From Candidatus Gemmiger excrementipullorum (GTDB taxonomy: Bacteria > Bacillota > Clostridia > Oscillospirales > Ruminococcaceae), in contig DXEI01000046.1 of NCBI GenBank assembly GCA_019115045.1, positions 1 through 32,602 of the forward strand: a stretch of DNA of 32,602 bases. The letters run 5' to 3'. Below the pieces are notes generated by a model, which worked only from the letters and a program-made list of their open reading frames with translations, did no database searches and was not told the DNA's origin. Both the position numbers and the translations under genes were made by a program. Shown piece by piece: positions 14,912 to 23,712 of this stretch (positions are counted from its first letter, which is position 1; every line of letters begins with the position of its first letter).

Positions 14912-16117
14912 ATGAAAAAACGTGCGGTAACTTTGTTTTTGTGCCTGGCGCTGGCGCTGCTGACGCTGCTGCGCGCCTATGCCGAGACGCCGCCTGCCAC
15001 GCCGGAGACTGCCGGGGGTGCCGGCATCACGCCGGCCGGCGTGGAAACGCTGGATGTGCCCTGCGCCGCGGCCATCCTCATCGATGAGGACTCCGGCACG
15101 GTACTGTATGAGAAAAACGCCGACGAGCAGCGCCCGGTCGCGTCCATCACCAAGATCATGACGCTGCTGCTGACCTTTGAGGCGCTGGAAGCGGGCAAGA
15201 TCGCGCTGAACGACATCGTGCCGGTCAGCGAGCACGCCTACAGCATGGGCGGCAGCCAGATCTGGCTGGAACCCGGCGAACAGATGACGCTGGACGATAT
15301 GCTCAAAGCGATCTGCGTTTCCAGCGCCAACGACGCCGCGGTGGCGGTGGCGGAATATGTCGGCGGCAGCGAACCGGCGTTTGTGCAGCAGATGAACGCG
15401 CGCGCGGCGCAGCTGGGCATGACCGCGACCCACTTTGAAAACGCCTGCGGCCTGGATCAGGAGGGGCATCTCTCGACGGCGCGCGACGTGGCGGCGATGA
15501 GCCGCGAAGTGCTGCTGCACCACACCGAGGTGCGGGATTACTGTTCGATCTGGACCGACACGCTGCGCGGCGGGGCGACCCAGCTCGTCAACACCAACAA
15601 GCTGCTGCGCAGTTACCAGGGCATCACCGGCCTCAAGACCGGCACCACGAGCGGGGCAGGGGTCTGCATCGCCGCCAGCGCCGAGCGCAACGGCCTGCGG
15701 CTGATCGCGGTGGTGCTGGGGGCGGCTTCGGGCAAAGAGCGCTTTGCCGCGGCCACGGCCCTGCTGGACTACGGCTTTGCCAACTACGAGAGCGCGGCGG
15801 CTGCTTTGCCGCCCGACGCACCGCAGACGCTGGCGGTCACGCACGGCACGGCGGCCATGGTGCCGCTGCAGTACGAGACGCCGCAGCGCTGCCTGGTGCC
15901 CAAGGGGCAGGGCGGGGCGCTCAGCGTTACGGTACAGCTGCCCGAGACCCTCGAAGCGCCGGTGCAGGCCGGGGCGCAGGTGGGCACAGTGCTGCTGCAA
16001 AACGGCGGGCAGACCGTCGGGCAGTATGCGGTGCGCGCCGGCGGCGATGTGGAGGCGCTGCGCATGGGGTACTGCTTTGGCCTGTTGGCGCGCAGTCTTG
16101 CGCTTGCCAGCGTCTGA
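14912..16117 (+). CDS. D-alanyl-D-alanine carboxypeptidase (PBP5/DacF family)
   Basis: A low-molecular-weight penicillin-binding protein that trims the terminal D-Ala from peptidoglycan stem peptides. The 401-residue protein starts with a signal peptide (basic MKKR, hydrophobic core, cleavage near AYA-ET at about residue 24). The serine acyl-enzyme motifs are complete: S78-I-T-K81, S138-A-N140 and K242-T-G. A C-terminal beta-rich PBP5-like domain (about 290-375) and a final hydrophobic stretch with a GLLARSLAL end could anchor it in the membrane. ATG 14912 is preceded by an in-frame GTG; the ribosome site is weak. DacF versus DacA cannot be separated by eye. Confidence 0.93.
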   Translation: MKKRAVTLFLCLALALLTLLRAYAETPPATPETAGGAGITPAGVETLDVPCAAAILIDEDSGTVLYEKNADEQRPVASITKIMTLLLTFEALEAGKIALNDIVPVSEHAYSMGGSQIWLEPGEQMTLDDMLKAICVSSANDAAVAVAEYVGGSEPAFVQQMNARAAQLGMTATHFENACGLDQEGHLSTARDVAAMSREVLLHHTEVRDYCSIWTDTLRGGATQLVNTNKLLRSYQGITGLKTGTTSGAGVCIAASAERNGLRLIAVVLGAASGKERFAAATALLDYGFANYESAAAALPPDAPQTLAVTHGTAAMVPLQYETPQRCLVPKGQGGALSVTVQLPETLEAPVQAGAQVGTVLLQNGGQTVGQYAVRAGGDVEALRMGYCFGLLARSLALASV

Positions 16118-16163
16118 TTTGTGCAATGTTGCTGAAAAGAAAGAAAAATCCCCTGCGTTTTGC

Positions 16164-16192
16164 TTGACAATGACGACGCAAAACGGTATCAT
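16164..16192 (+). promoter_or_regulatory. Sigma-A promoter of pgi
   Basis: Perfect TTGACA (16164-16169), 17-bp spacer, TATCAT (16187-16192). Confidence 0.9.
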
Positions 16193-16225
16193 GGAGACAA
16201 TCAAACCATAAAGGAGGAGCGAAAG

Positions 16226-17560
16226 ATGGCTGTCCAATACAACGGTAAGCATCTGGCAAAATTCATCCGTCCTGAAGAATATGAGGCGATCTACCCGCAG
16301 GTCGAGCTGGCCCACAAACAACTGGAAACCAAAACCGGTCCCGGTAATGATTTCCTGGGTTGGCTTGACCTGCCTGTTACTTATGACAAGGAAGAGTTCG
16401 CCCGCATCAAAGAGGCTGCCCGGAAGATCCGCTCGGATTCCGACGTGCTGCTGGTAGCCGGCATCGGCGGGTCTTACCTCGGCGCGCGCGCCGTGGTCGA
16501 GGCTGTCTGCGGCCAGTACCATAACGAGATCGGCGACGGGCTCAAGATCTATTTCTGCGGCAACACCATCTCGCCGTCGGCGCTCAACGATATCATTGCG
16601 CTGACCAAGGGCAAGCGGTTTTCCATCAACGTCATCTCCAAGTCCGGCACGACGACCGAGACGGCGCTGGCGTTCCGCGTGCTGCGCAAGCTGCTGGAGG
16701 ATTCCGTCGGCCCCGAGGAAGCCAACAAGCGCATCTATGCCACCACCGACCGCGCCAAAGGCACGCTGAAACAGCTGGCCGACGCCCAGGGCTGGCCCAC
16801 GTTCGTGGTGCCCGACGACGTCGGCGGCCGTTACTCGGTGCTGACGGCGGTGGGCCTGTTGCCCATTGCCTGTGCCGGCATCGACATCGACGCGCTGATG
16901 CAGGGCGCTGCCGACGGCCGCGAAAAGTTCGGCCGCTGCAGCATGGACAACGACGCCTACCGCTACGCCATGACCCGCAACATCCTGTACCGCAAGGGCA
17001 AGAGCGTCGAGACGCTGGCCTGCTTTGAGCCGGACTTTACCATGATGAACGAATGGTACAAGCAGCTGTTTGGCGAGAGCGAGGGCAAAGACCAGAAGGG
17101 CCTGATGCCGACTTCCTGCATCTTCTCGACCGATCTGCACTCGATGGGGCAGTACCTGCAGGACGGCAGCCGCGTGATGTTCGAGACCTACGTCGATGTC
17201 AAAAATACCCGCAAGGACTTTTACATCGAACCGCTGGAGGGCAACTTCGACGGCCTGAACTTCCTGGCGGACCAGAACATGAGCATCGTCAACCGCAAGG
17301 CGATGGAGGGCACCATCCTGGCGCATACCGACGGCGGCGTGCCGCTGGGCGTCATTGAGGTGGACGCGCTGGACGCGCACGACGTCGGCGAACTGATCTA
17401 TTTCTTCTGGAAAGCCTGCGCGGTGTCCGGCTATCTGCTGTCGGTCAACCCGTTCGATCAGCCCGGCGTCGAGAGCTACAAAAAGAACATGTTCGCGCTG
17501 CTGGGTAAACCCGGTTACGAGGACCGCAAAGCCGAACTGGAAGCCAAACTGCAGGGCTGA
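16226..17560 (+). CDS. pgi: Glucose-6-phosphate isomerase
   Basis: Interconverts glucose-6-phosphate and fructose-6-phosphate in glycolysis. The 444-residue protein is the short Firmicute form. Visible motifs: [15 protein letters not shown], the phosphate-binding [11 protein letters not shown], and the PGI signature [22 protein letters not shown] 16226 has a strong AAGGAGGAG site. It has its own consensus promoter; the gene downstream starts 48 bp later without an obvious terminator between them, so co-transcription is possible. Confidence 0.96.
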   Translation: MAVQYNGKHLAKFIRPEEYEAIYPQVELAHKQLETKTGPGNDFLGWLDLPVTYDKEEFARIKEAARKIRSDSDVLLVAGIGGSYLGARAVVEAVCGQYHNEIGDGLKIYFCGNTISPSALNDIIALTKGKRFSINVISKSGTTTETALAFRVLRKLLEDSVGPEEANKRIYATTDRAKGTLKQLADAQGWPTFVVPDDVGGRYSVLTAVGLLPIACAGIDIDALMQGAADGREKFGRCSMDNDAYRYAMTRNILYRKGKSVETLACFEPDFTMMNEWYKQLFGESEGKDQKGLMPTSCIFSTDLHSMGQYLQDGSRVMFETYVDVKNTRKDFYIEPLEGNFDGLNFLADQNMSIVNRKAMEGTILAHTDGGVPLGVIEVDALDAHDVGELIYFFWKACAVSGYLLSVNPFDQPGVESYKKNMFALLGKPGYEDRKAELEAKLQG

Positions 17561-17608
17561 CGGAAACCCGCGCCGCAAGGCGCTCACAATACAAGGAGGT
17601 ACCCCCCT

Positions 17609-18013
17609 ATGCTGAAACTGATCGTTGGAACCAAAGGCGCTGGCAAGACCAAGACGATGCTTGAGATGATCGACAAGGCGACCAAGACCACTTCCGGCAA
17701 TATCGTCGTCATTGAAAAATGCATGAAACTCACCACCGAGATCAACCATGCCGCCCGCCTGGTCGACGTGGACGAATACAACGTGGTCGGCGCCGACATG
17801 CTGTACGGCTTTGTGGCGGGCGTGCTGGCCGGCAACTACGACATCACCGAGCTGTTCATCGACGGCATCCTGCGCATCATCGACCACAACCTCGACGAAG
17901 CGGAAAAGGTGCTGATGAAGATCGACGGCATCACCAAGAACATCGAAGTCGTGGTCACGGTCTCCGCCGATCCGTCGGATCTGCCCGAGGGCCTCAAAAA
18001 ATACGTGATCTGA
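17609..18013 (+). CDS. Small single-domain P-loop protein of unknown function
   Basis: A 134-residue protein with a Walker A motif GTKGAGKT (7-14) at the very N-terminus and a hydrophobic-Asp strand ELFIDG (81-86) that may be Walker B. The rest alternates strands and helices like a minimal nucleotide-binding fold, with no DNA-binding, membrane or signal sequence. The N-terminal LKLIVGTKGAGKTK resembles the start of nucleotide kinases or PilT/RecA-like ATPases, but the family's other motifs are not recognisable. AAGGAGGT is an excellent ribosome site. It follows pgi and ends at a terminator. I do not recognise a characterised homologue. Confidence 0.82.
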   Translation: MLKLIVGTKGAGKTKTMLEMIDKATKTTSGNIVVIEKCMKLTTEINHAARLVDVDEYNVVGADMLYGFVAGVLAGNYDITELFIDGILRIIDHNLDEAEKVLMKIDGITKNIEVVVTVSADPSDLPEGLKKYVI

Positions 18014-18040
18014 CACGCAGAGCACAGCCTGCATGCGCAG

Positions 18041-18074
18041 CGGGGCGGGGGACAGCGTCTTCCGCCCCGTTTTT
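18041..18074 (+). terminator. Terminator after the P-loop gene
   Basis: An 8-bp GC stem CGGGGCGG/CCGCCCCG (18041-18048 with 18062-18069) and five T. Confidence 0.85.
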
Positions 18075-18119
18075 GTGCCGAAAACTCGAAAAAACGCGCA
18101 ACTTTTTGTGTTTTACCGG

Positions 18120-18148
18120 TTGACAAGCCCCTGCCACTTGTGTATACT
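18120..18148 (+). promoter_or_regulatory. Sigma-A promoter of yceD-rpmF
   Basis: Perfect TTGACA (18120-18125), 17-bp spacer, TATACT (18143-18148). Confidence 0.92.
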
Positions 18149-18174
18149 ATTTAAGCAACCTTTTGAGGTGTACT

Positions 18175-18672
18175 ATGCAATTTGATCTGCGATCGTTTCT
18201 GGAAAGCGCCAGGGTGCCGTACCAAACGCACTTTCTGGCGGAACTTACCCAGGCGGATTTCGGCGGCTTTACGCTGGCTGCCCCGGCAGAATGTGACTTT
18301 ACGGCAACGCCCACCGCTGATGGCGCGGCGTTGCTGTTGTGTGTAAAGGCACAGGTCGATGCCGCGTGCGCCCGCTGCCTGGAGCCGCTGCATCGGGACT
18401 ACGCGTTTGAGCGCGAGTATCTGGTGCGCCTGCGCGACCTTGACGACCCGGATTTTGAACTGCCCTGCCAAGAAGGCTGCCTCGACCTCAGCGAGCTCGT
18501 CTATCAGGAGCTGATCTTTGAGGTCCCCACGGTCCTGCTTTGCAGTGCCGATTGTCAAGGCCTATGCCCCATCTGCGGCAAGAAGAAGGCGGCGGGTTGT
18601 ACCTGCCAACCGGCAGACCAAGCTGCCCCTGCGGATGCAAGGCTTAGCATATTAAAACAACTGCTCAGTTGA
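18175..18672 (+). CDS. yceD: YceD/DUF177 family protein
   Basis: A 165-residue DUF177 protein, the usual upstream partner of rpmF; in other organisms members are linked to 23S rRNA or large-subunit accumulation. Visible features: the C-A-R-C-L-E-P motif (CARCLEPLHRDY), a Y-Q-E-L stretch (DLSELVYQELIFEVPTVLLC), and a C-terminal Cys-rich knuckle (CSADCQGLCPICGKKKAAGC). GAGGTG lies just before ATG 18175. rpmF follows 25 bp later, so the two form a classic operon. Confidence 0.92.
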   Translation: MQFDLRSFLESARVPYQTHFLAELTQADFGGFTLAAPAECDFTATPTADGAALLLCVKAQVDAACARCLEPLHRDYAFEREYLVRLRDLDDPDFELPCQEGCLDLSELVYQELIFEVPTVLLCSADCQGLCPICGKKKAAGCTCQPADQAAPADARLSILKQLLS

Positions 18673-18697
18673 AATTTCACCAAGGAGGTGTCCGATC

Positions 18698-18883
18698 ATG
18701 GCTATCGTACCCAAGAGAAAGCATTCTCAAGCCCGCCGCGACAAACGTCGCTCTAATGTCTGGAAACTGGAGGCGCCTACGCTGGTGAAATGCCCGCAGT
18801 GTGGCGAACTGAAGGTTCCCCACCAGGTTTGCGGCAAGTGTGGCTACTACAAAGGCCAGGAAGTCATCAAGAAGGAAGCGTAA
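18698..18883 (+). CDS. rpmF: 50S ribosomal protein L32 (zinc form)
   Basis: A 61-residue L32. It starts with the family block MAIVPKRKHSQARRDKRRSN and has a zinc ribbon with CPQC and CGKC pairs, so this is the Zn-binding (C+) paralogue rather than a zinc-independent one. AAGGAGGTG lies upstream. It ends 9 bp before a terminator. Confidence 0.98.
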   Translation: MAIVPKRKHSQARRDKRRSNVWKLEAPTLVKCPQCGELKVPHQVCGKCGYYKGQEVIKKEA

Positions 18884-18892
18884 GTTTCCTGC

Positions 18893-18921
18893 AAGGGGAG
18901 GGCGTTGCCTTCCCCCTTTTT
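18893..18921 (+). terminator. Terminator after rpmF
   Basis: A 9-bp stem (18895-18903 with 18907-18915, one G-T pair), 3-base loop and five T (18917-18921). Confidence 0.85.
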
Positions 18922-18951
18922 GTTACGACGAGGCAAGAAAGGAGGGCCGCC

Positions 18952-20301
18952 ATGGCTTTGTGTGTCACATCGGTGGACGAGGCTTCGCCGGCGCAGGCAC
19001 TGGGGCTGGGCGCGGGCTGCACGCTGCTGGCCATCGACGGCCACGCGCTGTGCGACGCGCTGGACTACCAGTTCTATACAACGCCGGCGCGTTTTGCGCT
19101 GGAGCTCTGCCAGGACGGCCAGCGCCGGACCCTGCAGGTAGAAAAAGGGGAGTATGAGCCGTTCGGCTGCAATTTCCAGACCTACCTCGGGGACGAAAAA
19201 CACAGCTGCGCGAACCACTGCATGTTCTGCTTTATCGACCAGCTGCCGCCCGGCATGCGGGAACCGCTGTACTTTAAAGACGATGACGAGCGGCTTTCCT
19301 TTTTGTTCGGCAACTATATCACGCTGACCAACCTCACCGACCGTGAGATCGACCGCATCCTCGAGATGCACATCAGCCCCATCTTTGTCTCGGTACACAC
19401 CACCAACCCGGAGCTGCGCGTGCGGATGCTGGCCAACAAGCGCGGCGGCGAAACGCTGCAATACCTGCCCAAACTGGCGGCAGGCGGTATCGAACTCAAC
19501 TGCCAGCTGGTGCTCTGCCGCGGCATCAACGACGGCGCCGAGCTGCGCCGCACGCTGGACGATCTGCTGGCGCTGCGCCCGCAGGTGGGCAGCATCGCGG
19601 TTGTGCCGGCCGGTGTGACCGCTTACCGCCAGGGGTTGTACAAGCTGCAAGCCTATGACCGGGCCACGGCCGCGCAGACGCTGGATATTTTGGAAGAATA
19701 CAGCCGCCGCTGCCGTGCACAGTACGGGCGCAGCATCGTATACCCCAGCGACGAATGGTACCTGACGGCCGGGCGCGAAGTGCCGCCGGCTGAATTTTAC
19801 GACGACTTTGCCCAGCTGGAGGACGGCGTCGGCATGTGGCGGCTCTACCACGATACGTTTTTGGAGGAGCTGGCCGCCTACCGCGGCCTGGTGCTGCCGC
19901 ACGGCATCGACGTCGTCACCGGCACGCTGGCCGCGCCGCTGATCGAACAGTCGATGCAGGCGCTGATGCAGCGCTACCCGCAGGTGCAGGTGACGGTGCA
20001 TCCCATCCGCAACGAGTTTTTCGGCGGCAATGTCAGCGTGACCGGGCTTGTCACCGGCACCGACATCATCCGGCAATGCCACGGCAAGCTGCAAAGCGAA
20101 CTGCTGGCCGTGCCCGAAGTCATGCTGCGGGACGAAAAAGACCGCTTCCTCGACGACATCACGCTGCCGCAGCTGGCCGAGGCGCTGGGCTGCCGGGTCA
20201 TTGCCATCCCCACCGACGGCGGCGGGTGCTGCAAAGCCTGCCTGAGCGCGCACAAACGCATCCGCCGGGTCAAACGGGGACCCAACGAAAGGAGAGAGTG
20301 A
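18952..20301 (+). CDS. DUF512 radical SAM protein (PDZ-radical SAM-DUF512)
   Basis: A 449-residue protein of the conserved clostridial/cyanobacterial DUF512 family. An N-terminal PDZ-like domain (about 1-65, VTSVDEASPAQALGLGAGCT) is followed by a radical SAM core with CANHCMFC (C86, C90, C93; C-x3-C-x2-C). The C-terminal DUF512 region ends in Cys/Gly-rich DGGGCCKAC. The reaction is unknown. ATG 18952 has AAAGGAGGG upstream. der starts one base after the stop, its ribosome site lying inside this gene, so the two are translationally linked. The DUF512-der-plsY order is common in Clostridia. Confidence 0.9.
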   Translation: MALCVTSVDEASPAQALGLGAGCTLLAIDGHALCDALDYQFYTTPARFALELCQDGQRRTLQVEKGEYEPFGCNFQTYLGDEKHSCANHCMFCFIDQLPPGMREPLYFKDDDERLSFLFGNYITLTNLTDREIDRILEMHISPIFVSVHTTNPELRVRMLANKRGGETLQYLPKLAAGGIELNCQLVLCRGINDGAELRRTLDDLLALRPQVGSIAVVPAGVTAYRQGLYKLQAYDRATAAQTLDILEEYSRRCRAQYGRSIVYPSDEWYLTAGREVPPAEFYDDFAQLEDGVGMWRLYHDTFLEELAAYRGLVLPHGIDVVTGTLAAPLIEQSMQALMQRYPQVQVTVHPIRNEFFGGNVSVTGLVTGTDIIRQCHGKLQSELLAVPEVMLRDEKDRFLDDITLPQLAEALGCRVIAIPTDGGGCCKACLSAHKRIRRVKRGPNERRE

Positions 20302-20302
20302 C

Positions 20303-21646
20303 ATGGCGAAACCGATCGTAGCCATTGTGGGGCGCCCCAACGTGGGCAAGTCCACGATCTTTAACAAGCTGACCGGCCAGCGCCTTGCCATTGTGGAGGA
20401 TACGCCCGGCGTCACCCGCGACCGCATCTTCTGCGACTGCGAGTGGTGCGGCCATACTTTTCTGCTCGTCGATACCGGCGGTATCGAGCCGCGCATCGAC
20501 GACGGCCTGCTGGCCCACATGCGCGAACAGGCGCAGATCGCCATCGACTCGGCGGACTGCATCGTCATGGTGGCGGACCTGACTGCCGGGGTGACCCCGC
20601 AGGACCAGGACATCGCCGGCATGCTGATGCGCAGCGGCAAGCCGGTCGTGCTGGCGGTCAACAAGTGCGATACCATCGGCGAGCCGCCGATGGAACTGTA
20701 CGATTTCTACGCGCTGGGCCTGGGGGATCTGGTACCGGTCTCCGGCGTGCACGGCCACGGCACCGGCGATCTGCTGGATGCGGTGTGCGCGCACCTTACT
20801 TTTGCGGACGAGGACCAGGACGAGGATGACCGCATTACGGTGGCCGTCATCGGCCGGCCCAATGTGGGCAAATCCAGCCTGATCAACTACATTCTGGGCG
20901 AAAACCGCCTCATCGTCGCCAACGAGGCCGGCACGACGCGGGACGCCATCGACACGCCGGTCGAGAACAAGTACGGCAAGTTCATCTTTACCGATACGGC
21001 AGGCCTGCGCAAAAAGGGCAAAGTCGAAAGCGGCGTCGAGCGCTACAGCGTGCTGCGCAGCCTGGCGGCGGTCGAGCGCAGCCGCGTCTGCGTCATCATG
21101 ATCGACGCGACCGAGGGCTTTACCGAGCAGGACTCCAAGGTGGCGGGCTACGCGCACGAGCAGGGCAAGGCCTGCATCATCGCCGTCAACAAGTGGGACG
21201 CGGTGGAAAAGGACAGTTACACGATGGACGCCATGCGCAAGCAGCTGCAGGCGGATTTCAGCTTTATGTCCTACGCGCCCATCGTCTTTATCAGCGCCAA
21301 GACCGGCCAGCGCGTCGACAAGCTGTTTGAGACGATCCACTATGTCGACATCCAAAACGGTACCCGCGTGCCGACCGGCGCGCTCAACGAGATGCTGGCC
21401 CGCGCCACGGCCAAGGTGCAGCCGCCCTCTGACAAAGGCAAGCGCCTGAAAGTGTTCTACATCACCCAGACCGCCACGCGGCCGCCGACATTTGTCTGCT
21501 TTGTCAACAAAAAGGCACTGTTCCATTTCTCGTACCAGCGGTATCTTGAAAACCAGATCCGCGAAACATTCGGTCTGACCGGTACGCCGGTGCGCATGAT
21601 CACGCGCGAACACGGCGACGGCACGGTAAAAGCAGGGAAGGTGTGA
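20303..21646 (+). CDS. der: Ribosome-assembly GTPase Der (EngA)
   Basis: An essential GTPase with two tandem G domains that acts in 50S assembly. The 447-residue protein has a first domain (about 1-165: GRPNVGKST, DTPG, DTGG, NKCD), an acidic linker (DEDQDEDD), a second domain (about 178-345: GRPNVGKSS, DTAG, NKWD) and a C-terminal KH-like domain (about 355-440). ATG 20303 uses AAAGGAGAG located in the end of the upstream gene. plsY begins 4 bp after the stop. Confidence 0.97.
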   Translation: MAKPIVAIVGRPNVGKSTIFNKLTGQRLAIVEDTPGVTRDRIFCDCEWCGHTFLLVDTGGIEPRIDDGLLAHMREQAQIAIDSADCIVMVADLTAGVTPQDQDIAGMLMRSGKPVVLAVNKCDTIGEPPMELYDFYALGLGDLVPVSGVHGHGTGDLLDAVCAHLTFADEDQDEDDRITVAVIGRPNVGKSSLINYILGENRLIVANEAGTTRDAIDTPVENKYGKFIFTDTAGLRKKGKVESGVERYSVLRSLAAVERSRVCVIMIDATEGFTEQDSKVAGYAHEQGKACIIAVNKWDAVEKDSYTMDAMRKQLQADFSFMSYAPIVFISAKTGQRVDKLFETIHYVDIQNGTRVPTGALNEMLARATAKVQPPSDKGKRLKVFYITQTATRPPTFVCFVNKKALFHFSYQRYLENQIRETFGLTGTPVRMITREHGDGTVKAGKV

Positions 21647-21650
21647 CGAA

Positions 21651-22319
21651 ATGATGCTTCATGCGATCGCGGCGGTCGTTCTGACAGCTCTGGAAGGGTA
21701 TTTGCTGGGCAGCATCCTGTTTGGGGTGCTCGTCTCCCGGCTGTTGTACAAAGAGGATGTGCGCACCCACGGCAGCGGCAACGCCGGCATGACCAACGTG
21801 CTGCGCACCTACGGCGCAATGCCGGCCGTGCTGACGATCGTGGGCGACGTGGGAAAAAGCGTGGCGGCCGCATTTTTGGGCCGGCTGCTGTTTGCGGCGT
21901 TGCTGGGCCCGGACGCCGTGCTGGAACCGGTGTGCGGCATGTACCTGGCGGCCATCTTCTGCATGGTGGGCCACAGCCGTCCGCTGTACTTTGGCTTTAA
22001 GGGCGGCAAGTGTGTGCTGGTCGGCGCCGGCGCGGCGCTGTCCATCAGCCCGGTGGTATGCCTGGTGCTGCTGGCGGTGTTTTTGGTGCAGTTCGCGTTT
22101 TCGCGCATCGTCTCGCTGGGCAGCATCATCGTGGCGGCGCTGTTCCCGGTGGCAACGCTGGTCTATTGGCTCGTCATGGGGGCCAGCGTGCCGTCGGTGC
22201 TCTTCAGTACGCTGTGCAGCGTCATAATGGCGGTCATGGTCATCTGGCTGCACCGTTCCAACATCGAGCGCCTGAAAAACGGCACCGAGTACCGCTTTGG
22301 TCAAAAGAAAAACTCCTGA
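21651..22319 (+). CDS. plsY: Glycerol-3-phosphate acyltransferase PlsY
   Basis: A membrane enzyme that acylates glycerol-3-phosphate from acyl-phosphate, the first step of phospholipid synthesis. The 222-residue protein has about five hydrophobic segments and the three PlsY motifs: GSGNAGMTNVLRTYG, GHSRPLYFGFKGGK, and a downstream SRIVSLGSI loop. The C-terminus is basic and cytosolic. Start ATG 21651 (a second ATG at 21654 is equally possible). It is the last gene of the DUF512-der-plsY unit. Confidence 0.95.
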   Translation: MMLHAIAAVVLTALEGYLLGSILFGVLVSRLLYKEDVRTHGSGNAGMTNVLRTYGAMPAVLTIVGDVGKSVAAAFLGRLLFAALLGPDAVLEPVCGMYLAAIFCMVGHSRPLYFGFKGGKCVLVGAGAALSISPVVCLVLLAVFLVQFAFSRIVSLGSIIVAALFPVATLVYWLVMGASVPSVLFSTLCSVIMAVMVIWLHRSNIERLKNGTEYRFGQKKNS

Positions 22320-22415
22320 CCGGACCTTTTGCAGGCGGCACAGCACGTGCCAGCGACGGATTTTGGCGCAGCTTGGCAATGCGCCAGAAAAAGCGTGGCT
22401 TTTGCAAAAAATGCC

Positions 22416-22444
22416 TTGACATTTGCGGCAAAACACGCTATAAT
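22416..22444 (+). promoter_or_regulatory. Consensus sigma-A promoter of tRNA-Pro
   Basis: TTGACA (22416-22421), 17-bp spacer, TATAAT (22439-22444): a perfect consensus, expected for a stable RNA gene. Confidence 0.95.
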
Positions 22445-22476
22445 AATCAAGCTGATTCAAGGCGGCTCGGTTCTGA

Positions 22477-22553
22477 CCGGGTGTAGCGCAGTTTGGTAGC
22501 GCGCTTGAATGGGGTTCAAGAGGCCGTGAGTTCGACTCTCGCCACTCGGACCA
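22477..22553 (+). tRNA. tRNA-Pro (anticodon GGG)
   Basis: A 77-base cloverleaf with encoded CCA (22551-22553). The acceptor CCGGGTG pairs with CACTCGG (one G-U), the D-stem is GCGC/GCGC, and the anticodon stem CTTGA/TCAAG carries loop ATGGGGT. The anticodon is therefore GGG (22511-22513), reading CCC and CCU. The T-arm is GTGAG-TTCGACT-CTCGC. Confidence 0.97.
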
Positions 22554-22575
22554 AACGTGGCTGCAAGGTCAGCGA

Positions 22576-22607
22576 AAAACCGCAGGGCAGTTTGCCCTGC
22601 GGTTTTT
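22576..22607 (+). terminator. Terminator after tRNA-Pro
   Basis: A 13-bp perfect stem (22576-22588 with 22594-22606) and a T run. Confidence 0.94.
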
Positions 22608-22632
22608 GTTTATGGTTTTATACGATGCCTCA

Positions 22633-22674
22633 AAAAGCCCGATGTTGAACCGCGCGGTTCAGCATCGGGCTTTT
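22633..22674. terminator. Bidirectional terminator, mainly for the P1 peptidase gene
   Basis: A long near-perfect inverted repeat: AAAAGCCCGATG, one unpaired base on each side, TGAACCG, CG loop, and the complements. A-tracts and T-tracts serve both strands. It lies between the tRNA and the convergent peptidase gene. Confidence 0.9.
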
Positions 22675-22686
22675 GCGTACAGGCGG

Positions 22687-23655
22687 TCAGGCCCAGGGCA
22701 GGCTGCCGCGCGCCGGCAGGCCGTACCCGCTTTCGGCGCGGTCCACGGCGCGTAAGATCGCCTGCGACACGACCTGCGCCGCCAATGTGCCGACCATGTC
22801 GAGATCAGCTTCGACATCGCCGGACGAAAGCGCGTACAGGCTGTCGCCGTCGGCGGTCGTGTTCACGGGGCGGATCGCGCGCACCAGGCCGTTTTGCGCC
22901 ATGGCGGCGATCTTGTTGGCTTCGGTTTTGGTAAAGCGCGCGTTGGTAAGCACCGCGCCGATCGTCGTATTGCCAACGAACTTGTTTTTGACGACCTGGC
23001 TGCTTTGGCACATTTCTTCTTCCGTCGAAAGAAACCGGCTGTGGTCCGGCGCCAGCAGCCCGGCGATCTGCCGCCCGCTGCGCTCGTCGTAAATGTCGCC
23101 CAGCGCGTTGACGGCCACGACGGCGCCGACGGCCAGCGCGCCCAGCTGCACGGCATAGCTGCCGATGCCGGTTTTCATTGCCTGGTCCATGCCGCGGAAC
23201 TTGCCCACCGACGCGCCGGTCCCTGCGCCGAAACAGCCGTCGCGGTAGCCGCCCTGCAGCGCGTTTTCACAGGCGGCATAGCCCATAGCGGCGTCGGGGC
23301 GGACGGTACTGCTGCCCACGGTCAGGTCATACAGGCAGGACGCGCAGACCAGCGGTACTTTGGCCACGCCGGTGTCAAAGCCGATGCCGTGTTCCTCCAG
23401 CCAGCGCATCACGCCGCCGGCCGCGTCCAGGCCAAACGCGCTGCCGCCGCTGAGCAATACCGCGTGGATCGTCTCGGCCGCTGCGACCGGGCGCAGCAGC
23501 TCCGACTCGCGCGAGGCCGGGCCGCCGCCGCGCACATCAAGGCCGGCGGCCGCACCCTGCGGGCACAGCAAAACGGTGCAGCCGGTAGCGGCGGCAGCGT
23601 CCTGCGCATTGCCAAGATGAAAGTGGGGGATCTGGGTGATAGAGATCTCCTGCAT
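22687..23655 (-). CDS. P1 family peptidase (DmpA/S58-like Ntn hydrolase)
   Basis: A 322-residue member of the P1/S58 family of self-cleaving aminopeptidases. The nucleophile region VGNTTIGAVLTNA is present; Thr230 after Asn229 is the expected autocleavage site that creates the active N-terminus. Other family blocks: HAVLLSGGSAFGLDAAGGVM and VGAVVAVNALGDI. No signal peptide, so it is cytoplasmic. The substrate (beta-peptides or D-amino-acid amides in known members) is not predictable. ATG 23655 has GGAGG upstream on the minus strand. It follows the VanZ-like gene by 57 bp. Confidence 0.9.
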   Translation of the reverse strand: MQEISITQIPHFHLGNAQDAAAATGCTVLLCPQGAAAGLDVRGGGPASRESELLRPVAAAETIHAVLLSGGSAFGLDAAGGVMRWLEEHGIGFDTGVAKVPLVCASCLYDLTVGSSTVRPDAAMGYAACENALQGGYRDGCFGAGTGASVGKFRGMDQAMKTGIGSYAVQLGALAVGAVVAVNALGDIYDERSGRQIAGLLAPDHSRFLSTEEEMCQSSQVVKNKFVGNTTIGAVLTNARFTKTEANKIAAMAQNGLVRAIRPVNTTADGDSLYALSSGDVEADLDMVGTLAAQVVSQAILRAVDRAESGYGLPARGSLPWA

Positions 23656-23712
23656 GCTGAACCTCCGATCTTATATAGGGATATAGTGACGAAAGCGGGC
23701 GATGCCCTGCCG

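Noticed and set aside
14873-18034. A 1053-codon open frame on the minus strand
   Set aside because: It lies entirely antisense to the carboxypeptidase, pgi and the P-loop gene, crosses their promoters and terminators, and its translation is low-complexity (His/Arg/Val/Gly-rich). It is a shadow of high-GC codon use.
22364-22386. Hairpin TGGCGCA/TGCGCCA after plsY
   Set aside because: It is followed by A rather than T on the plus strand and has a 9-base loop; not convincing as a plsY terminator.
22576-22674. Two close inverted repeats after tRNA-Pro, considered as an attachment site or integrated-element border
   Set aside because: Both are ordinary terminators with T runs; no integrase and no repeat of the tRNA 3' end was seen within the window.
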